Below, one piece after another: positions 8,799-17,853 of a stretch of DNA of 64,000 nucleotides; the first letter of the stretch is position 1, and each line of letters starts with the position of its first letter. Source of the DNA: Streptomyces tauricus. GTDB taxonomy: Bacteria; Actinomycetota; Actinomycetes; Streptomycetales; Streptomycetaceae. Both the position numbers and the translations under genes were made by a program. The notes beneath the pieces were generated by a model that saw only the letters and a list, made by a program, of their open reading frames with translations, made no database searches and was not told where the DNA came from. Location of the stretch: NCBI RefSeq assembly GCF_014650955.1, contig NZ_BMVY01000029.1, forward strand, positions 52,945 through 116,944, in the 5' to 3' direction.

Positions 8799-8838
8799 GT
8801 ACGCCGGTGCGGAGCGTCAGGTCTCCGCACCGGCGTAC
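8799..8838 (-). terminator. Terminator after the zinc alcohol dehydrogenase gene
   Basis: A perfect 16-bp stem (8799-8814 with 8823-8838) closes an 8-base loop, 28 bases past the dehydrogenase stop. It has no clear U-run, which is common for streptomycete terminators. It separates the dehydrogenase from the U32-like and importer genes. Confidence 0.75.
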
Positions 8839-8866
8839 GGATCGGGGGTCGGCCGGACCGGCGCCC

Positions 8867-9880
8867 CTAGGGGCGCAGCAGCACCTTGCCGACCTTCGGA
8901 TCGCCCGACCCCACCAGCTCGATGGCGTGGGCGAACTCGTCCAACGGAAGTTCGTGCGTCACCAGCGGCAGCGGATCGAGGAGACCCGCGCCGAAGACCC
9001 TTACCGTGTGCGCCCAGGCCTCCGGCGGCGCGCCGAAGACGGTGTGCACCTCCAGCTGCCGTACGACCAGGTCCGTGGGGTCCAGGCCCTCGGCGCCCGC
9101 CGCCGGGATGCCCGTGAGCACCAGCCGGCCACCGCGTCTGAGCAGCGAGGCGGCGGTGGTCGCGGCGGTCGCCGAACCGGCGGTCTCGATCACCACGTCG
9201 AAGTCGGCGGGCAGCTCCTGGTCCCGGGTACGGAAGTCACTGGCGCCGAAGGTCCGCGACAGCTCCTCACGGTCCGGGCGGGTGCCCACCACCAGCAGCT
9301 CCGAGGGCGAACCCGCCTTCAGGAACTGCACGGCGAACATACCGAGCGTGCCGGTGCCGACGACCGCCACCCGCTCACCGGGCCGCGCGTTCGCCTTGAG
9401 CGCCGCCGCCGCGATGCAGGCCGCGGGCTCCAGGAGCGCCGCCGCCGTCAGGTCCGCGTCGTCGGGAAGGACGTGCAGCAGCCGGGCGGGCAGCGTGAGC
9501 GTGCCGGCCATGGCGCCGGGCTGGGTGAAGCCTGTCTCCTCGTAGCCGGCCGTGCACAACGTTGTCTCGCCCTCGTGGCAGCGGTCGCAGACCTGGCAGT
9601 TGCGGAACCCCTCGCCCACCACCTTGCGGCCCACCAGGCTCTCGGGCACCCCGCCGCCGACCGCCTCGACCGTCCCTGACCACTCGTGGCCCGGGGTCAG
9701 CGGGTAACAGACGTACCCCTCGGGACGGTTGCCCTGGTACACCTCGCGGTCACTGCCGCAGATCCCGCTCGCGTGGACCCGTACCATGGCCTCGCCCGCG
9801 GCGGGTGCCGTGGGCTCGTGGGGGGCCAGCCGGTGCTCGCCCGGCCCCTCGATGACGACGGCCTGGGATGCGGCGCTCAT
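8867..9880 (-). CDS. Zinc-dependent medium-chain alcohol dehydrogenase
   Basis: 337 residues from the ATG at 9880, which has GGAG at a 5-base spacing; a longer open frame to 10036 lacks similarity and a ribosome site. The N-terminal catalytic domain has GICGSDREVY (zinc cysteine), TPGHEWSGTV (zinc histidine and glutamate) and a structural-zinc cluster with the pattern C-x2-C-x2-C-x7-C near residues 100-115. The cofactor domain has the GTGTLGMFA Rossmann glycine motif. These enzymes oxidise polyols or sugar alcohols with NAD(P). Directly following the galactonate-dehydratase-like gene on the same strand (142-base gap), it probably serves the same sugar or sugar-acid pathway, but the substrate is not evident. 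Confidence 0.87.
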   Translation of the reverse strand: MSAASQAVVIEGPGEHRLAPHEPTAPAAGEAMVRVHASGICGSDREVYQGNRPEGYVCYPLTPGHEWSGTVEAVGGGVPESLVGRKVVGEGFRNCQVCDRCHEGETTLCTAGYEETGFTQPGAMAGTLTLPARLLHVLPDDADLTAAALLEPAACIAAAALKANARPGERVAVVGTGTLGMFAVQFLKAGSPSELLVVGTRPDREELSRTFGASDFRTRDQELPADFDVVIETAGSATAATTAASLLRRGGRLVLTGIPAAGAEGLDPTDLVVRQLEVHTVFGAPPEAWAHTVRVFGAGLLDPLPLVTHELPLDEFAHAIELVGSGDPKVGKVLLRP

Positions 9881-10022
9881 GACAGCTCCGTGGCGGTGGG
9901 GCGGGTCGGGGTCCCGAAGAGGCGCTGCGCCCTCCGGTCCGCCACGGCACGCGACGACGGCGGTGTCCGGCGGCGGGGCACAGCCTGCCACAGACCCCTG
10001 TACAACTCGGCGCCGGGCGGCG

Positions 10023-11183
10023 TCACTTGGCGGCACCCTTCGGCTTGCGCTGCTCCCAGCCGTCCGCCCACAGGTCGAAGCGCGCCTGCTGCTGCGGGAA
10101 CTCCGCCGCCGCGTCCGTGTCCAGCTCGACGCCGAGACCGGGCTCGTGCGACAGCTCGAAGTAGCCGTCGACGACCTGCGGGGCGCCCTTCACGATCTTC
10201 TTGATGTCCGCGTCCGCGAAGTCGTTGAAGTGTTCGAGGATCTTGAAGTTCGGCGAGCTGAAACCGACCTGGAGGGAGGCGGCCGTCAGCACCGGACCGC
10301 CCACGTTGTGGGGCGCCACGAGGACGTAGTGCGCCTCGGCGGTCGCCGCCAGCTTCCGGGTCTCCCAGATGCCGCCGAGGTGGCCGACGTCCGGCTGGAT
10401 GATGTCCACGGCCTGGCTCTCGAACAGCTCACGGAACTCGATGCGATCGTGAATACGCTCACCGGTCGCGACCGGGATGTCCACCTTCGCGGCCACCTTC
10501 TCCAGCGCCTTGAGGTTCTCCGGCGGGACCGGCTCCTCCAGCCACGCGGGCTTGAACGGCGCGAGTTCACGCGCGAGCCGGATGGCGGTCGCCGGCGAGA
10601 AACGGCCGTGCATCTCCAGCATCAGCTCGGTGTCCGGACCGATCGCGTCCCGGACCGCCTCGATCAGCGAGACCGAGTACAGCGACTGCTCGTGGTCCAG
10701 CTCGAAGTGGCCCGTCCCGAACGGGTCGATCTTCAGCGCCTTGTATCCGCGCTCGACTACCGCCTGAGCCGCCTTGTGGTACGCCTCCGGAGTGCGCTCC
10801 GTGGTGTACCAGCCGTTCGCGTACGCCTTCACGCGGTCGGTGACCTTGCCGCCGAGCAGCTGCCACACGGGCACGCCCAGGGCCTTGCCCTTGATGTCCC
10901 AGCACGCCATCTCGATCACGGCGATACCGGACATGACGATCTCGCCGGCGCGCCCGTAGTCGCCGTACTTCATACGGCGGACGAGGTCCTCGACAGCGAA
11001 CGGGTCCGAACCGAGAATGTGATTGGTCTGCGCCTCCCGCAGATAGCCGATCAGCGCGTCGGTGTGCCCCAGCATGCGGGTCTCACCGACCCCGGTGATG
11101 CCCTCGTCGGTGTGCACCTGGACATAGGTCAGGTTGCGCCATGGCGTCCCGACCACGTGTGTGCTGATTCCGGTGATGCGCAC
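10023..11183 (-). CDS. Enolase-superfamily sugar-acid dehydratase (D-galactonate dehydratase-like)
   Basis: 386 residues of the mandelate racemase/muconate lactonizing family. An N-terminal capping domain (1-125) is followed by the barrel with Lys151 and Asp153 of the KxD motif, metal ligands Glu190 (in LEMHGRF), Glu216 (LEEP) and Glu242 (GER), then Asp265 (QPD) and catalytic His292 (APHN). His192 after the first ligand and the APHN motif are as in galactonate/gluconate-type dehydratases, which remove water from an aldonic acid to give a 2-keto-3-deoxy acid. Specificity within this family varies, so D-galactonate is the best guess only. The next gene downstream is the zinc dehydrogenase. Confidence 0.8.
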   Translation of the reverse strand: MRITGISTHVVGTPWRNLTYVQVHTDEGITGVGETRMLGHTDALIGYLREAQTNHILGSDPFAVEDLVRRMKYGDYGRAGEIVMSGIAVIEMACWDIKGKALGVPVWQLLGGKVTDRVKAYANGWYTTERTPEAYHKAAQAVVERGYKALKIDPFGTGHFELDHEQSLYSVSLIEAVRDAIGPDTELMLEMHGRFSPATAIRLARELAPFKPAWLEEPVPPENLKALEKVAAKVDIPVATGERIHDRIEFRELFESQAVDIIQPDVGHLGGIWETRKLAATAEAHYVLVAPHNVGGPVLTAASLQVGFSSPNFKILEHFNDFADADIKKIVKGAPQVVDGYFELSHEPGLGVELDTDAAAEFPQQQARFDLWADGWEQRKPKGAAK

Positions 11184-11229
11184 GGAAATTGCCCCTTGTG
11201 CTCTGCGGCTGCTTTTTCTTCTGTTCGAG

Positions 11230-11250
11230 ATTTCGTCACACGTTCGAAAT
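11230..11250. promoter_or_regulatory. Candidate operator in front of the sugar-acid dehydratase gene
   Basis: ATTTCG (11230-11235) and CGAAAT (11245-11250) form 6-bp inverted arms around 9 bases, about 47 bases upstream of the dehydratase start. The spacing suits a dimeric repressor such as IclR or GntR. This gap also holds the promoter of the divergent gene at 11448. Confidence 0.35.
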
Positions 11251-11447
11251 GCTGGCCAGACAGTAAGGATTGGGCGGTGGAAGTGTCAATGGGTCGAACG
11301 AAGAACGGTTTCGGCGGAGATGGCGAAGGAAGGCGCGGAATGGTCCGGGCTGTCCTCAACTGGCACACCCGAACGGGCAGTTCGGCACAGAACTTTCACA
11401 GCTTCGGCTGTGAACGTGACCTGAGCGGAGTTTAGTCTTCCGGCGTC

Positions 11448-12197
11448 ATGGACTACTGCCTCCCGTGCCAACGGCACCTCAATGGCGCCCTCGCTTGCCC
11501 GGGGTGCGGTACATCGGCCGAAGCGTGCCGGGAGTACGCGGCCTCCCTGGACGACCGCGACGACGCCGACGGGCGGGACGACGCGACGGACGAGGACGAC
11601 GGCGACGAGCCGGAGGGCGGCGGTGCGGGGCGCCGGGCCCGGCGCGGACGCGGCGGGAGCCGCGGGGTGCGCGCGAACCGGCGGGACCGGAAGGCCGCGC
11701 TGCACCGGCGGCGGCGCCGGCGGGTGCTGCTCGTGGGAGCGGGGCTGCTGCTCGCCGCGGGCGGGCTCAGTCTGGCCGAGCTGGGTATAGAGGCACCCTC
11801 CTCGGAGCCGAAGGCGTCGGCGGCGGAGGAGTCGTCGGCAGGCGCCTCGGCCGCCGCGGACGGATCGGCGTCGACCGGGGGAGGGGGCGCCGGGTCGGCG
11901 GGGGCGTCGCCCTCGGCCTCGGAGACGAAGAAGTCCGAGAAGTCGGAGAAGGACAAGGACAAGAACAAGGACAAGAAGGACGGCGAGGAGGGGGCGGACG
12001 AGGAGGACACGGAATCGGCCGGTCCGTCGTCGTCGACGTCCGGTACGACGTCCTCGGCGCCGGCCTCCGCCCCGTCCGACCCCGGGGCGTCCGACCCGGG
12101 TACGCCGGATCCCGGCCCCACGACGAGCGACCCGACCCCGGACCCGGACCCGACCCCCACGGAGCCGTGCGACCGCTTCTTGTGGTGGTGCACGTAA
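11448..12197 (+). CDS. SCO2400-type zinc-ribbon-like membrane-anchored protein
   Basis: 249 residues. The N-terminus MDYCLPCQRHLNGALACPGC holds two CxxC pairs that probably bind zinc. It is followed by an acidic stretch, an Arg-rich patch (~60-92), one transmembrane helix at about residues 93-112 (VLLVGAGLLLAAGGLSLAEL), and an extracytoplasmic tail of Ser/Ala/Lys/Asp/Pro low-complexity sequence ending CDRFLWWCT with two cysteines. This layout matches the uncharacterised Streptomyces SCO2400 family. It resembles anti-sigma or sensor proteins in plan, with a cytoplasmic zinc module, one membrane pass and an external tail, but no function is known. It stands alone, with its own promoter region shared with the divergent dehydratase gene. 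Confidence 0.7.
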   Translation: MDYCLPCQRHLNGALACPGCGTSAEACREYAASLDDRDDADGRDDATDEDDGDEPEGGGAGRRARRGRGGSRGVRANRRDRKAALHRRRRRRVLLVGAGLLLAAGGLSLAELGIEAPSSEPKASAAEESSAGASAAADGSASTGGGGAGSAGASPSASETKKSEKSEKDKDKNKDKKDGEEGADEEDTESAGPSSSTSGTTSSAPASAPSDPGASDPGTPDPGPTTSDPTPDPDPTPTEPCDRFLWWCT

Positions 12198-12205
12198 CCG
12201 CCGGC

Positions 12206-12350
12206 CGCGCCGTTCCCCGCGCCCCTTCAGGGGCGCGGGGAACGGCGCAGTCTTTTAGGGGCGCGGGGAACGGCGCAGTCTTTCGCTTCTAGGGGCGCGG
12301 GGAACGGCGCAATCCTTTGCTTTGAGGGGGCGCGGGGAACTGCGCGAGTA
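12206..12350. repeat. Array of five dispersed-repeat units between convergent genes
   Basis: One inverted unit (about 12207-12226) faces four direct units (12229, 12256, 12290 and 12324 onward), several followed by CAGTCTTTT or CAATCCTTT. The array fills the 196-bp gap between the SCO2400-type gene and the marR gene, which converge. Confidence 0.85.
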
Positions 12351-12393
12351 ACCCCCACCGGGCTGCACCCAGCGTCGTAGGGGGCGGGCCCCG

Positions 12394-12831
12394 TCAGGAG
12401 GCGTCCAGCATCCGGGACAGGAGCCCCCGCAGGGACATCCGCTCCTCCCGCGACAGCCCGGCCAAGGGCTCCCGCGCGAACCGCAGCGACAACCGCAGAC
12501 TCCGGGCGACAGCCCGCCCCTCCTCCGTCACCGCCGCCAGCTTGACCCGCCGGTCGGACGGGTCCGGCCGCCGCTCCGCCAGCCCCCGCGCCTCCAGCCG
12601 GTCCACGATCCCGGTCACGTTCGACGGCTCGCACTTGAGCTTCTGGGCCAGCCGCCGCATCGGCAGCGGCTCAAGGGAGAGCAGGCTCAGCAGCCGCGCC
12701 TGCGCCCCGGTCAGCGCGTGCTCCGCCGCCGCCTCCTCGTACTCCTCGTGATAGCGGGCCACGACCGTGCCGATGAGGTCGACGACCTCAAGGGTCAGGG
12801 GGTCGAACGAGGGAGTCTTCTGTGCGGCCAT
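12394..12831 (-). CDS. MarR-family transcriptional regulator
   Basis: 145 residues with the usual MarR layout: an N-terminal dimerisation helix, winged helix-turn-helix at about residues 45-105 (LTGAQARLLSLLSLEPLPMR, then the wing DPSDRRVKLAAVTEEG) and C-terminal helices. The DR in SDRR and the preceding recognition helix are conserved in the family. It is divergent from the NADP-dependent oxidoreductase at 12945, and the shared promoter region contains an imperfect dyad, so it most likely represses that gene and itself until a phenolic or electrophilic ligand is bound. Confidence 0.88.
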   Translation of the reverse strand: MAAQKTPSFDPLTLEVVDLIGTVVARYHEEYEEAAAEHALTGAQARLLSLLSLEPLPMRRLAQKLKCEPSNVTGIVDRLEARGLAERRPDPSDRRVKLAAVTEEGRAVARSLRLSLRFAREPLAGLSREERMSLRGLLSRMLDAS

Positions 12832-12853
12832 GACCGACAGGCTACTCGGTTAC

Positions 12854-12920
12854 TTGACATCATGAAATATTCAGGAGCATGGTTGTTTCACATACTGAAG
12901 CATTCTCATGTGTGGAAACC
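12854..12920. promoter_or_regulatory. Shared marR/oxidoreductase promoter with imperfect 40-bp dyad
   Basis: TTGACA (12854-12859) could be a -35 box. A dyad spans 12881-12920: GGTTGTTTCACAT on the left faces ATGTGTGGAAACC on the right, 14 bases apart. The region is AT-richer than the genes around it and lies just upstream of the oxidoreductase start, where MarR binding would block transcription. Confidence 0.45.
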
Positions 12921-12944
12921 GTTGCACCAGGAAAGGCGCCCTCC

Positions 12945-13967
12945 ATGACCGACACAGCCGAGCTCCCCACCGTCAACCGCGAATGGCATCTCGTCAGCCG
13001 TCCGGTCGGCGTCCCGAAGCCCGAGGACTTCGCCCTGGTCGAGGCCGACCTGAAGCAGCCCGGCCCGGACCAGATCGTGGTGCGCAACAAGCACCTCTCC
13101 GTGGACCCGTACATGCGCGGCCGTATGAGCGCGGCGAAGTCGTACGTCGCCCCCTTCGAGCTGGGCAAGGTCATGCAGGGCGGCGCGGTCGGCGAGGTCG
13201 TCGCGTCGAACGCCGAGGGCGTCTCCGTCGGCGACCACGTCCTGCACCACTTCGGATGGCGCGAATACGCCGTCTTCGACGCCAAGCAGGCCGTCAAGGT
13301 GGACCCGGAGGCCGCGCCCCTGACCACGTACCTCGGCGTCCTCGGCATGACCGGCCTCACCGCGTACGCGGGTCTGCTGCGCACCGCCGTCTTCAAGGAG
13401 GGCGACTCCGTCTTCGTGTCCGGCGCGGCCGGCGCCGTCGGCAGCCAGGTCGGCCAGATCGCCAAGCTCAAGGGCGCCTCGCGGGTCATCGGCTCGGCCG
13501 GTTCCGACGAGAAGGTCAAGCTGCTGGTGGAGGAGTACGGCTTCGACGCCGCCTTCAACTACAAGAGCGGCCCGGTGAGCGAGCAGCTCAGGAAGGCCGC
13601 GCCGGACGGTATCGACGTGTACTTCGACAACGTCGGCGGCGACCACCTGGAGGCCGCGATCGGCTCCCTCAACCTGCACGGCCGTATCGCCATCTGCGGA
13701 ATGATCTCCGTCTACAACAACACGGAGCCGGCGCCGGGTCCGAAGAACCTCGCGCGGCTCATCGCGACGCGCGGCCGTATCGAGGGGCTTCTCGTCGGCG
13801 ACCACTACGACCTGCAGCCGCAGTTCGTGCGGGAGGTCGGGCCGTGGGTGGCGTCCGGCGAGCTCAAGTACCGCGAGACGGTTGTCGAGGGCATCGAGAA
13901 CAACCTTGAGGCGTTCCTCGGGGTCCTGCGAGGCGACAACACGGGCAAGATGATCGTCACGCTCTGA
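12945..13967 (+). CDS. NADP-dependent medium-chain oxidoreductase (prostaglandin reductase/CurA type)
   Basis: 340 residues from the ATG at 12945, preceded by AGGAAAGG. It lacks the zinc ligands of alcohol dehydrogenases and has family motifs SVDPYMRGRM, GMTGLTAYAGL, SGAAGAVGS (nucleotide-binding loop), YFDNVGG and ICGMIS. These are typical of the leukotriene B4 12-hydroxydehydrogenase/double-bond-reductase group, which reduces alpha,beta-unsaturated carbonyl compounds with NADPH. That fits control by the divergent MarR-type regulator, which often responds to reactive or phenolic compounds. The repeat array after the stop codon probably ends transcription. Confidence 0.9.
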   Translation: MTDTAELPTVNREWHLVSRPVGVPKPEDFALVEADLKQPGPDQIVVRNKHLSVDPYMRGRMSAAKSYVAPFELGKVMQGGAVGEVVASNAEGVSVGDHVLHHFGWREYAVFDAKQAVKVDPEAAPLTTYLGVLGMTGLTAYAGLLRTAVFKEGDSVFVSGAAGAVGSQVGQIAKLKGASRVIGSAGSDEKVKLLVEEYGFDAAFNYKSGPVSEQLRKAAPDGIDVYFDNVGGDHLEAAIGSLNLHGRIAICGMISVYNNTEPAPGPKNLARLIATRGRIEGLLVGDHYDLQPQFVREVGPWVASGELKYRETVVEGIENNLEAFLGVLRGDNTGKMIVTL

Positions 13968-13992
13968 CCTGGACGCCAGTGGGGCCCGACCT

Positions 13993-14080
13993 CAAAGACT
14001 GCGCCGTTCCCCGCGCCCCTTCAGGGGCGCGGGGAACGGCGCATCTTTTAGGGGCGCGGGGAACGGCGCAATCCTTTAGC
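13993..14080. repeat. Dispersed intergenic repeat, inverted pair plus one direct unit
   Basis: An inverted pair (about 13998-14043) with AAAGACT on the left and CATCTTTT on the right is followed by one more direct unit to 14078. It occupies nearly the whole 108-bp convergent gap, and its last bases touch the end of the serine hydrolase gene. Confidence 0.85.
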
Positions 14081-15236
14081 TCGGCCCCCACCGGCCAGCA
14101 GCCGAGTGAACGGCCAGGACCAGCCGCTGGTTCTCCGGGGCCGCGCCGCCCGGGAACGCGATCCGCCGCCGTGTGTACCCGTACGCCAGCCCGCTCCGCG
14201 GATCGGCGAACCCCTGCGACCCGCCGGCCCCACTGTGTCCGAAGGCCCCCGCCCCCAGGAACGGATGCCACATGTCGGCGGTGGCCTGGAACCCCAGCCC
14301 GTACGACTTGTGCGCCCGCGCCACCAGGTCGTACCCCACGGAGTGGATCTGCCCCACCTCCGCGACCGTGTCCGGCTTGAGCAGCGCCGCGCGCCCGTTC
14401 ACCTCCCCGATGGCCGCCGCGTACATCCCGGCGAGCCCGCGCGCGGAGGCGACCCCGCCCGCCGACGCCTGCCCGAGGGCCCGCACCGCACGGGAGTTGG
14501 GGAAGTCCACCAGCGGTACGGCCCCCGGCACGTGCTCGTTGAACGCGATCGAAGCCAGCGTGTGCGGCCCCCGGGGCGTCGCGTCCAGCAGCGCCTGCTC
14601 CGGCGGCGTCGGCGCCATCGGCTGCACCCGCAGGTACCGGTGCTCCTCCGACTCGGGCAGCCCCAGATGGAAGCCCAGCCCGTACGGCGCGCGGACCCGC
14701 TCCTCGTAGACCTCCTGGAGCGTACGGCCGGTGACCCGCCGGACGACCTCGCCCGTGAGCGCGCCGATCACCAGCGCGTGGTACCCGAAGGCCGTGCCGG
14801 GCCGCCAGAACGGCCGCTGGCCGGCGAGCCGTTCGGCGATCACCCGGTCGTCGGCGAGTTCGTCGAGGGTGAAGCCCGCGTCCGCCCCGACCACCCCCGC
14901 CCGGTGGGCCAGCAGCTCCCGCAGGGTCACCGCCGCCTTGCCCTCCGCCGCGAACTCGGGCCAGTAGTACGCCGCTTCACGATCCAGTTCCAGCGTGCCG
15001 TCCTGCACGAGCAGGGCGACCACCAGGTGGGCCGCGCCCTTCGAGGAGGAGAAGACACCGAACAGCGTGTCGCCGTCGGTGTCCGCGCCGGTCCACAGAT
15101 CGACGACCCGCCGCCCCCGTACGTACGCGCTCAACTGGCCCGCGTAATCCGGCCGTTCGGCGGCGACGACGGAGGCGAACTCCTCGCGCACCGCCTCGAA
15201 GCCTTCGGCGACGGTGCCGTGGATCTCCTGTGCCAT
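14076..15236 (-). CDS. Serine hydrolase of the class C beta-lactamase/esterase family
   Basis: 386 residues, ATG start with GAGGAG upstream. The nucleophile motif SxxK is seen as SSSK (Ser63-Lys66). The second motif appears as GYHALVIG with the tyrosine near residue 151, as in EstB-type esterases (YxN is YHA here). A GHSGAGG stretch near residue 332 takes the place of the KTG-like third motif. There is no signal peptide, so it is probably a cytoplasmic esterase rather than a true beta-lactamase or exported DD-peptidase. It lies 58 bases downstream of the M14 peptidase start region on the same strand. Substrate unknown. Confidence 0.85.
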   Translation of the reverse strand: MAQEIHGTVAEGFEAVREEFASVVAAERPDYAGQLSAYVRGRRVVDLWTGADTDGDTLFGVFSSSKGAAHLVVALLVQDGTLELDREAAYYWPEFAAEGKAAVTLRELLAHRAGVVGADAGFTLDELADDRVIAERLAGQRPFWRPGTAFGYHALVIGALTGEVVRRVTGRTLQEVYEERVRAPYGLGFHLGLPESEEHRYLRVQPMAPTPPEQALLDATPRGPHTLASIAFNEHVPGAVPLVDFPNSRAVRALGQASAGGVASARGLAGMYAAAIGEVNGRAALLKPDTVAEVGQIHSVGYDLVARAHKSYGLGFQATADMWHPFLGAGAFGHSGAGGSQGFADPRSGLAYGYTRRRIAFPGGAAPENQRLVLAVHSAAGRWGPS

Positions 15237-15294
15237 CCGTGCTCTCCTCGTAGTGCCGAAACTCTGTTCTCAGGTCCCTCTGTACTCTCCGTGC

Positions 15295-17853
15295 TCAGGA
15301 CACCGTCAGCAAGGCCCGCGCGACCTGCGCGAACTCTCCCTTCGGATGATCGCGGAAGAGCGGCTCCGTGCCGAACAGCACGGCATGCGGCCCGCTGACC
15401 ACCGACGCCCGGCCCGCGGCCTGCGCGGGCCCGCCGTCGCCGTCCTCCAGCGCACGCCAGTGCCCGGAGACGAGCGGGTTGCCACGCGCGTACGACTGCT
15501 CCACGCGCACCCCGGCGCCGAGGCCGGTGAACCACACGGGCGCGTAGACGAAGCTGTGGTCGGGAGCGCCCGCGGTCACTCCGCCGCCGGTCGAATTGAC
15601 CACGCGCACCACGCCGTTGGCGTCCGGGTTGCCCTCGACCGCGTCGACGGCGAGGAGCCCGGCGGCGGCGTTGAGGGCCGCTCCGGTGGCCCCGCGGCCC
15701 ACCAGTCCCGCCCGGGCCAGGAAGGTGTCCAGGGCGGTGCGCGCGGCCGGGGTGAGGTCCTCGGGATCGAGCCCCGAGGACGCGAACAGCACATCCGCCC
15801 GCGACCAGTCGAAGCCCGCGTTGAGGACGGTCGTGGACACCGGGATGACGTCGAAGTTCATCTCCCGCAGCGCGAACAGCTCACCGGGCGTGACCGCCGC
15901 GGCCACCCGGACCCGTCGCAGCGGGGCGCCGCCGGTGGCCTTCGTCGCGTCGAAGGCCACGTCGTACCTCCGCGCCGCGGCCTCTGCCTTCCCGCGCGCC
16001 GAGGCGGGCACGATCGCGCTGCCGTCGGCCGCCCGCCGCACCGCGACCCCGTCCGCGAGCAGGGAGTTGAGCGCCGCGATCTCCCGGGCGTCGTCGAGCC
16101 GCAGTCGCAGCCGCGGAGCGCCGCTGCCGCCCGGCGCCACGTACCCGACCTTCGCGGCGGCACGCACCGCCCGGTCCGGCACGGCGAGCTTCGAGGTCCG
16201 TACAGTGTCGACGGTCGCGCCCCAGAGCCGGCCCAGGCTCCAGCCGGAGATGTCGTACATCACCGACACCTTGTCGCTGATGTCCCGCCCGTCCGCCAGC
16301 ATCACATTGGCCATGCCGCGCTTGGGCTGCCGCAGATCGACGACGTACGAGCCCTTCGCGTACGCCTTCCCGCCGAGCCGGAAGTCCGCCGTCGCCCTGC
16401 TGACCCGGACGTCGTTGGCGAGCAGGTGGTCGACGAGGCGGGCCGCGGCCGGTGCCGAGCGCTGGGCGTCCGCACCCGCCGGAATCACGTACGCGCGCGG
16501 GAAGTCGGTGGTGTAGACGTCCTCCGGGCCGATGCCCGGAACGCCCGGCACCGTCTCCGGCGAGACGGGTACCTGCGCCGCGCCCGTCACGCTCCGCCGG
16601 AAGACCTCGATCTGGTCGGCGACGAGTGAACTCCGGTGCGTACGCGCGTAGTCGAGGCTCGCGCGCATCGCCGCGCCCGCGATGGCCACGTTGATCGCCG
16701 AGCGGCGGCGCAGCTCTGCGACGGGCAGCTCGTCGTACTCGTCGTTGTTCACCGCCATCGGGAACTCGACCGTGTGGGCGGCGACCGTGCCGTGGAAGGG
16801 CATGTACTGCGGGGTGAAGATCGGCGGCCAGTCGTCCCAGCCCTCCTCCTGGTCCCGGAAGGGGATCTGGGCGGGCTCGACACCGTCCTTCCCGGGCGTG
16901 TAGCCGAGGCCGTTGACGGCGGCCTCCATGCCGAGGGCGTTGGCGTAGGTGTTCTTCAGGAAGAGGTCGTACTCGTAGTTCTCGCCGTGCGGGGGTGTCG
17001 TCGGCTCGATGAGGGTGCCGTTGACGTACCCGTGCAGGTCGACCATGAGCGCGGGCTGCTTGTCGATCGCGATCTGCCGCATGGCCCGTACCTCGGGCTG
17101 CGAGGCGGTCACGAAGTCCCGGTTCAGATCGAAGCCGTTGGCGTTCGCGCGGGTGCCAGCGATACGGCCGTCCGGGTTCGCGGTGATGTTGAAGTACACG
17201 CGGTGGTGGGCGAGGAGGTCGGCGGTGGACCCGTCCCGTGCCGTGGCCAGCTTCTCGATCAGCTTGAGGGAGGCGTCCGTGCCCTCCCACTCGTTGCCGT
17301 GGATGTTGTTGTTGAAGAAGACCGGCGCCTTGTAGTCGCGCTTGACGGCGGGGTCCTTGGCGGCGGCGACGGGCGCGTTCTCGATCAGCTCGCGCATACG
17401 CTCCTGGGCGCGCGTCTGCCGGGCCGACTCCGGCGCGGTGACGGTGACCAGAAACAGCCGGTGCCCGCCGGCCGAACGGCCCGCGACCTCCACACTCACC
17501 CGGTCGCCCAGCCGCTGCAGCGCGTTCAGCCTCGGGGCGATGGCGTGGTACGGGGTGAGGCCCAGCTTGACGGACTTGTCGGCCGGGTTCTCCGGGTCGG
17601 GGGCCAGGACCTGCTCACGCGGATAGCCGCGTACGGCGCCCGTGCTGTCGGGGGCGAGTCCGGTGACCGGGGAGGTCAGGGCACGCTCGGTGGCGCTCTC
17701 GGGCGCCTTGGCGGCGCCGCCGCTCGCCGGGGGGCCGGATCCCTCGCGGACCGGGGGTGCCGGGTCGGCGACGGCGCCGTTCGGGGTGAGCAGGAGCGTG
17801 GCCGCCGCGGTGGCGGTGGCCGTGGCGATCAGGACGGGTCTCGGCAGGCGCAC
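15295..17853 (-). CDS. Secreted M14-family zinc carboxypeptidase
   Basis: 852 residues from the GTG at 17853, which has GGAGG 5 bases upstream; an earlier in-frame GTG lies inside that ribosome site. A signal peptide covers residues 1-29 (cleavage after AVA). The catalytic domain spans roughly 95-420: zinc ligands His185 and Glu188 (NIHGNEWEG), His274 (VDLHGYVNG), substrate-binding ANPDGR and DLNRDF, and the probable catalytic Glu363 (HTVEFPM). About 430 further residues form a C-terminal region of unknown fold, much longer than the 300-residue classic carboxypeptidases. It should trim peptides or modified peptides outside the cell. Confidence 0.87.
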   Translation of the reverse strand: MRLPRPVLIATATATAAATLLLTPNGAVADPAPPVREGSGPPASGGAAKAPESATERALTSPVTGLAPDSTGAVRGYPREQVLAPDPENPADKSVKLGLTPYHAIAPRLNALQRLGDRVSVEVAGRSAGGHRLFLVTVTAPESARQTRAQERMRELIENAPVAAAKDPAVKRDYKAPVFFNNNIHGNEWEGTDASLKLIEKLATARDGSTADLLAHHRVYFNITANPDGRIAGTRANANGFDLNRDFVTASQPEVRAMRQIAIDKQPALMVDLHGYVNGTLIEPTTPPHGENYEYDLFLKNTYANALGMEAAVNGLGYTPGKDGVEPAQIPFRDQEEGWDDWPPIFTPQYMPFHGTVAAHTVEFPMAVNNDEYDELPVAELRRRSAINVAIAGAAMRASLDYARTHRSSLVADQIEVFRRSVTGAAQVPVSPETVPGVPGIGPEDVYTTDFPRAYVIPAGADAQRSAPAAARLVDHLLANDVRVSRATADFRLGGKAYAKGSYVVDLRQPKRGMANVMLADGRDISDKVSVMYDISGWSLGRLWGATVDTVRTSKLAVPDRAVRAAAKVGYVAPGGSGAPRLRLRLDDAREIAALNSLLADGVAVRRAADGSAIVPASARGKAEAAARRYDVAFDATKATGGAPLRRVRVAAAVTPGELFALREMNFDVIPVSTTVLNAGFDWSRADVLFASSGLDPEDLTPAARTALDTFLARAGLVGRGATGAALNAAAGLLAVDAVEGNPDANGVVRVVNSTGGGVTAGAPDHSFVYAPVWFTGLGAGVRVEQSYARGNPLVSGHWRALEDGDGGPAQAAGRASVVSGPHAVLFGTEPLFRDHPKGEFAQVARALLTVS

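Noticed and set aside
14076..15236. Antibiotic-resistance beta-lactamase
   Set aside because: SxxK is present but there is no signal peptide or KTG motif and the second motif is of the esterase type, so a cytoplasmic hydrolase is more likely.
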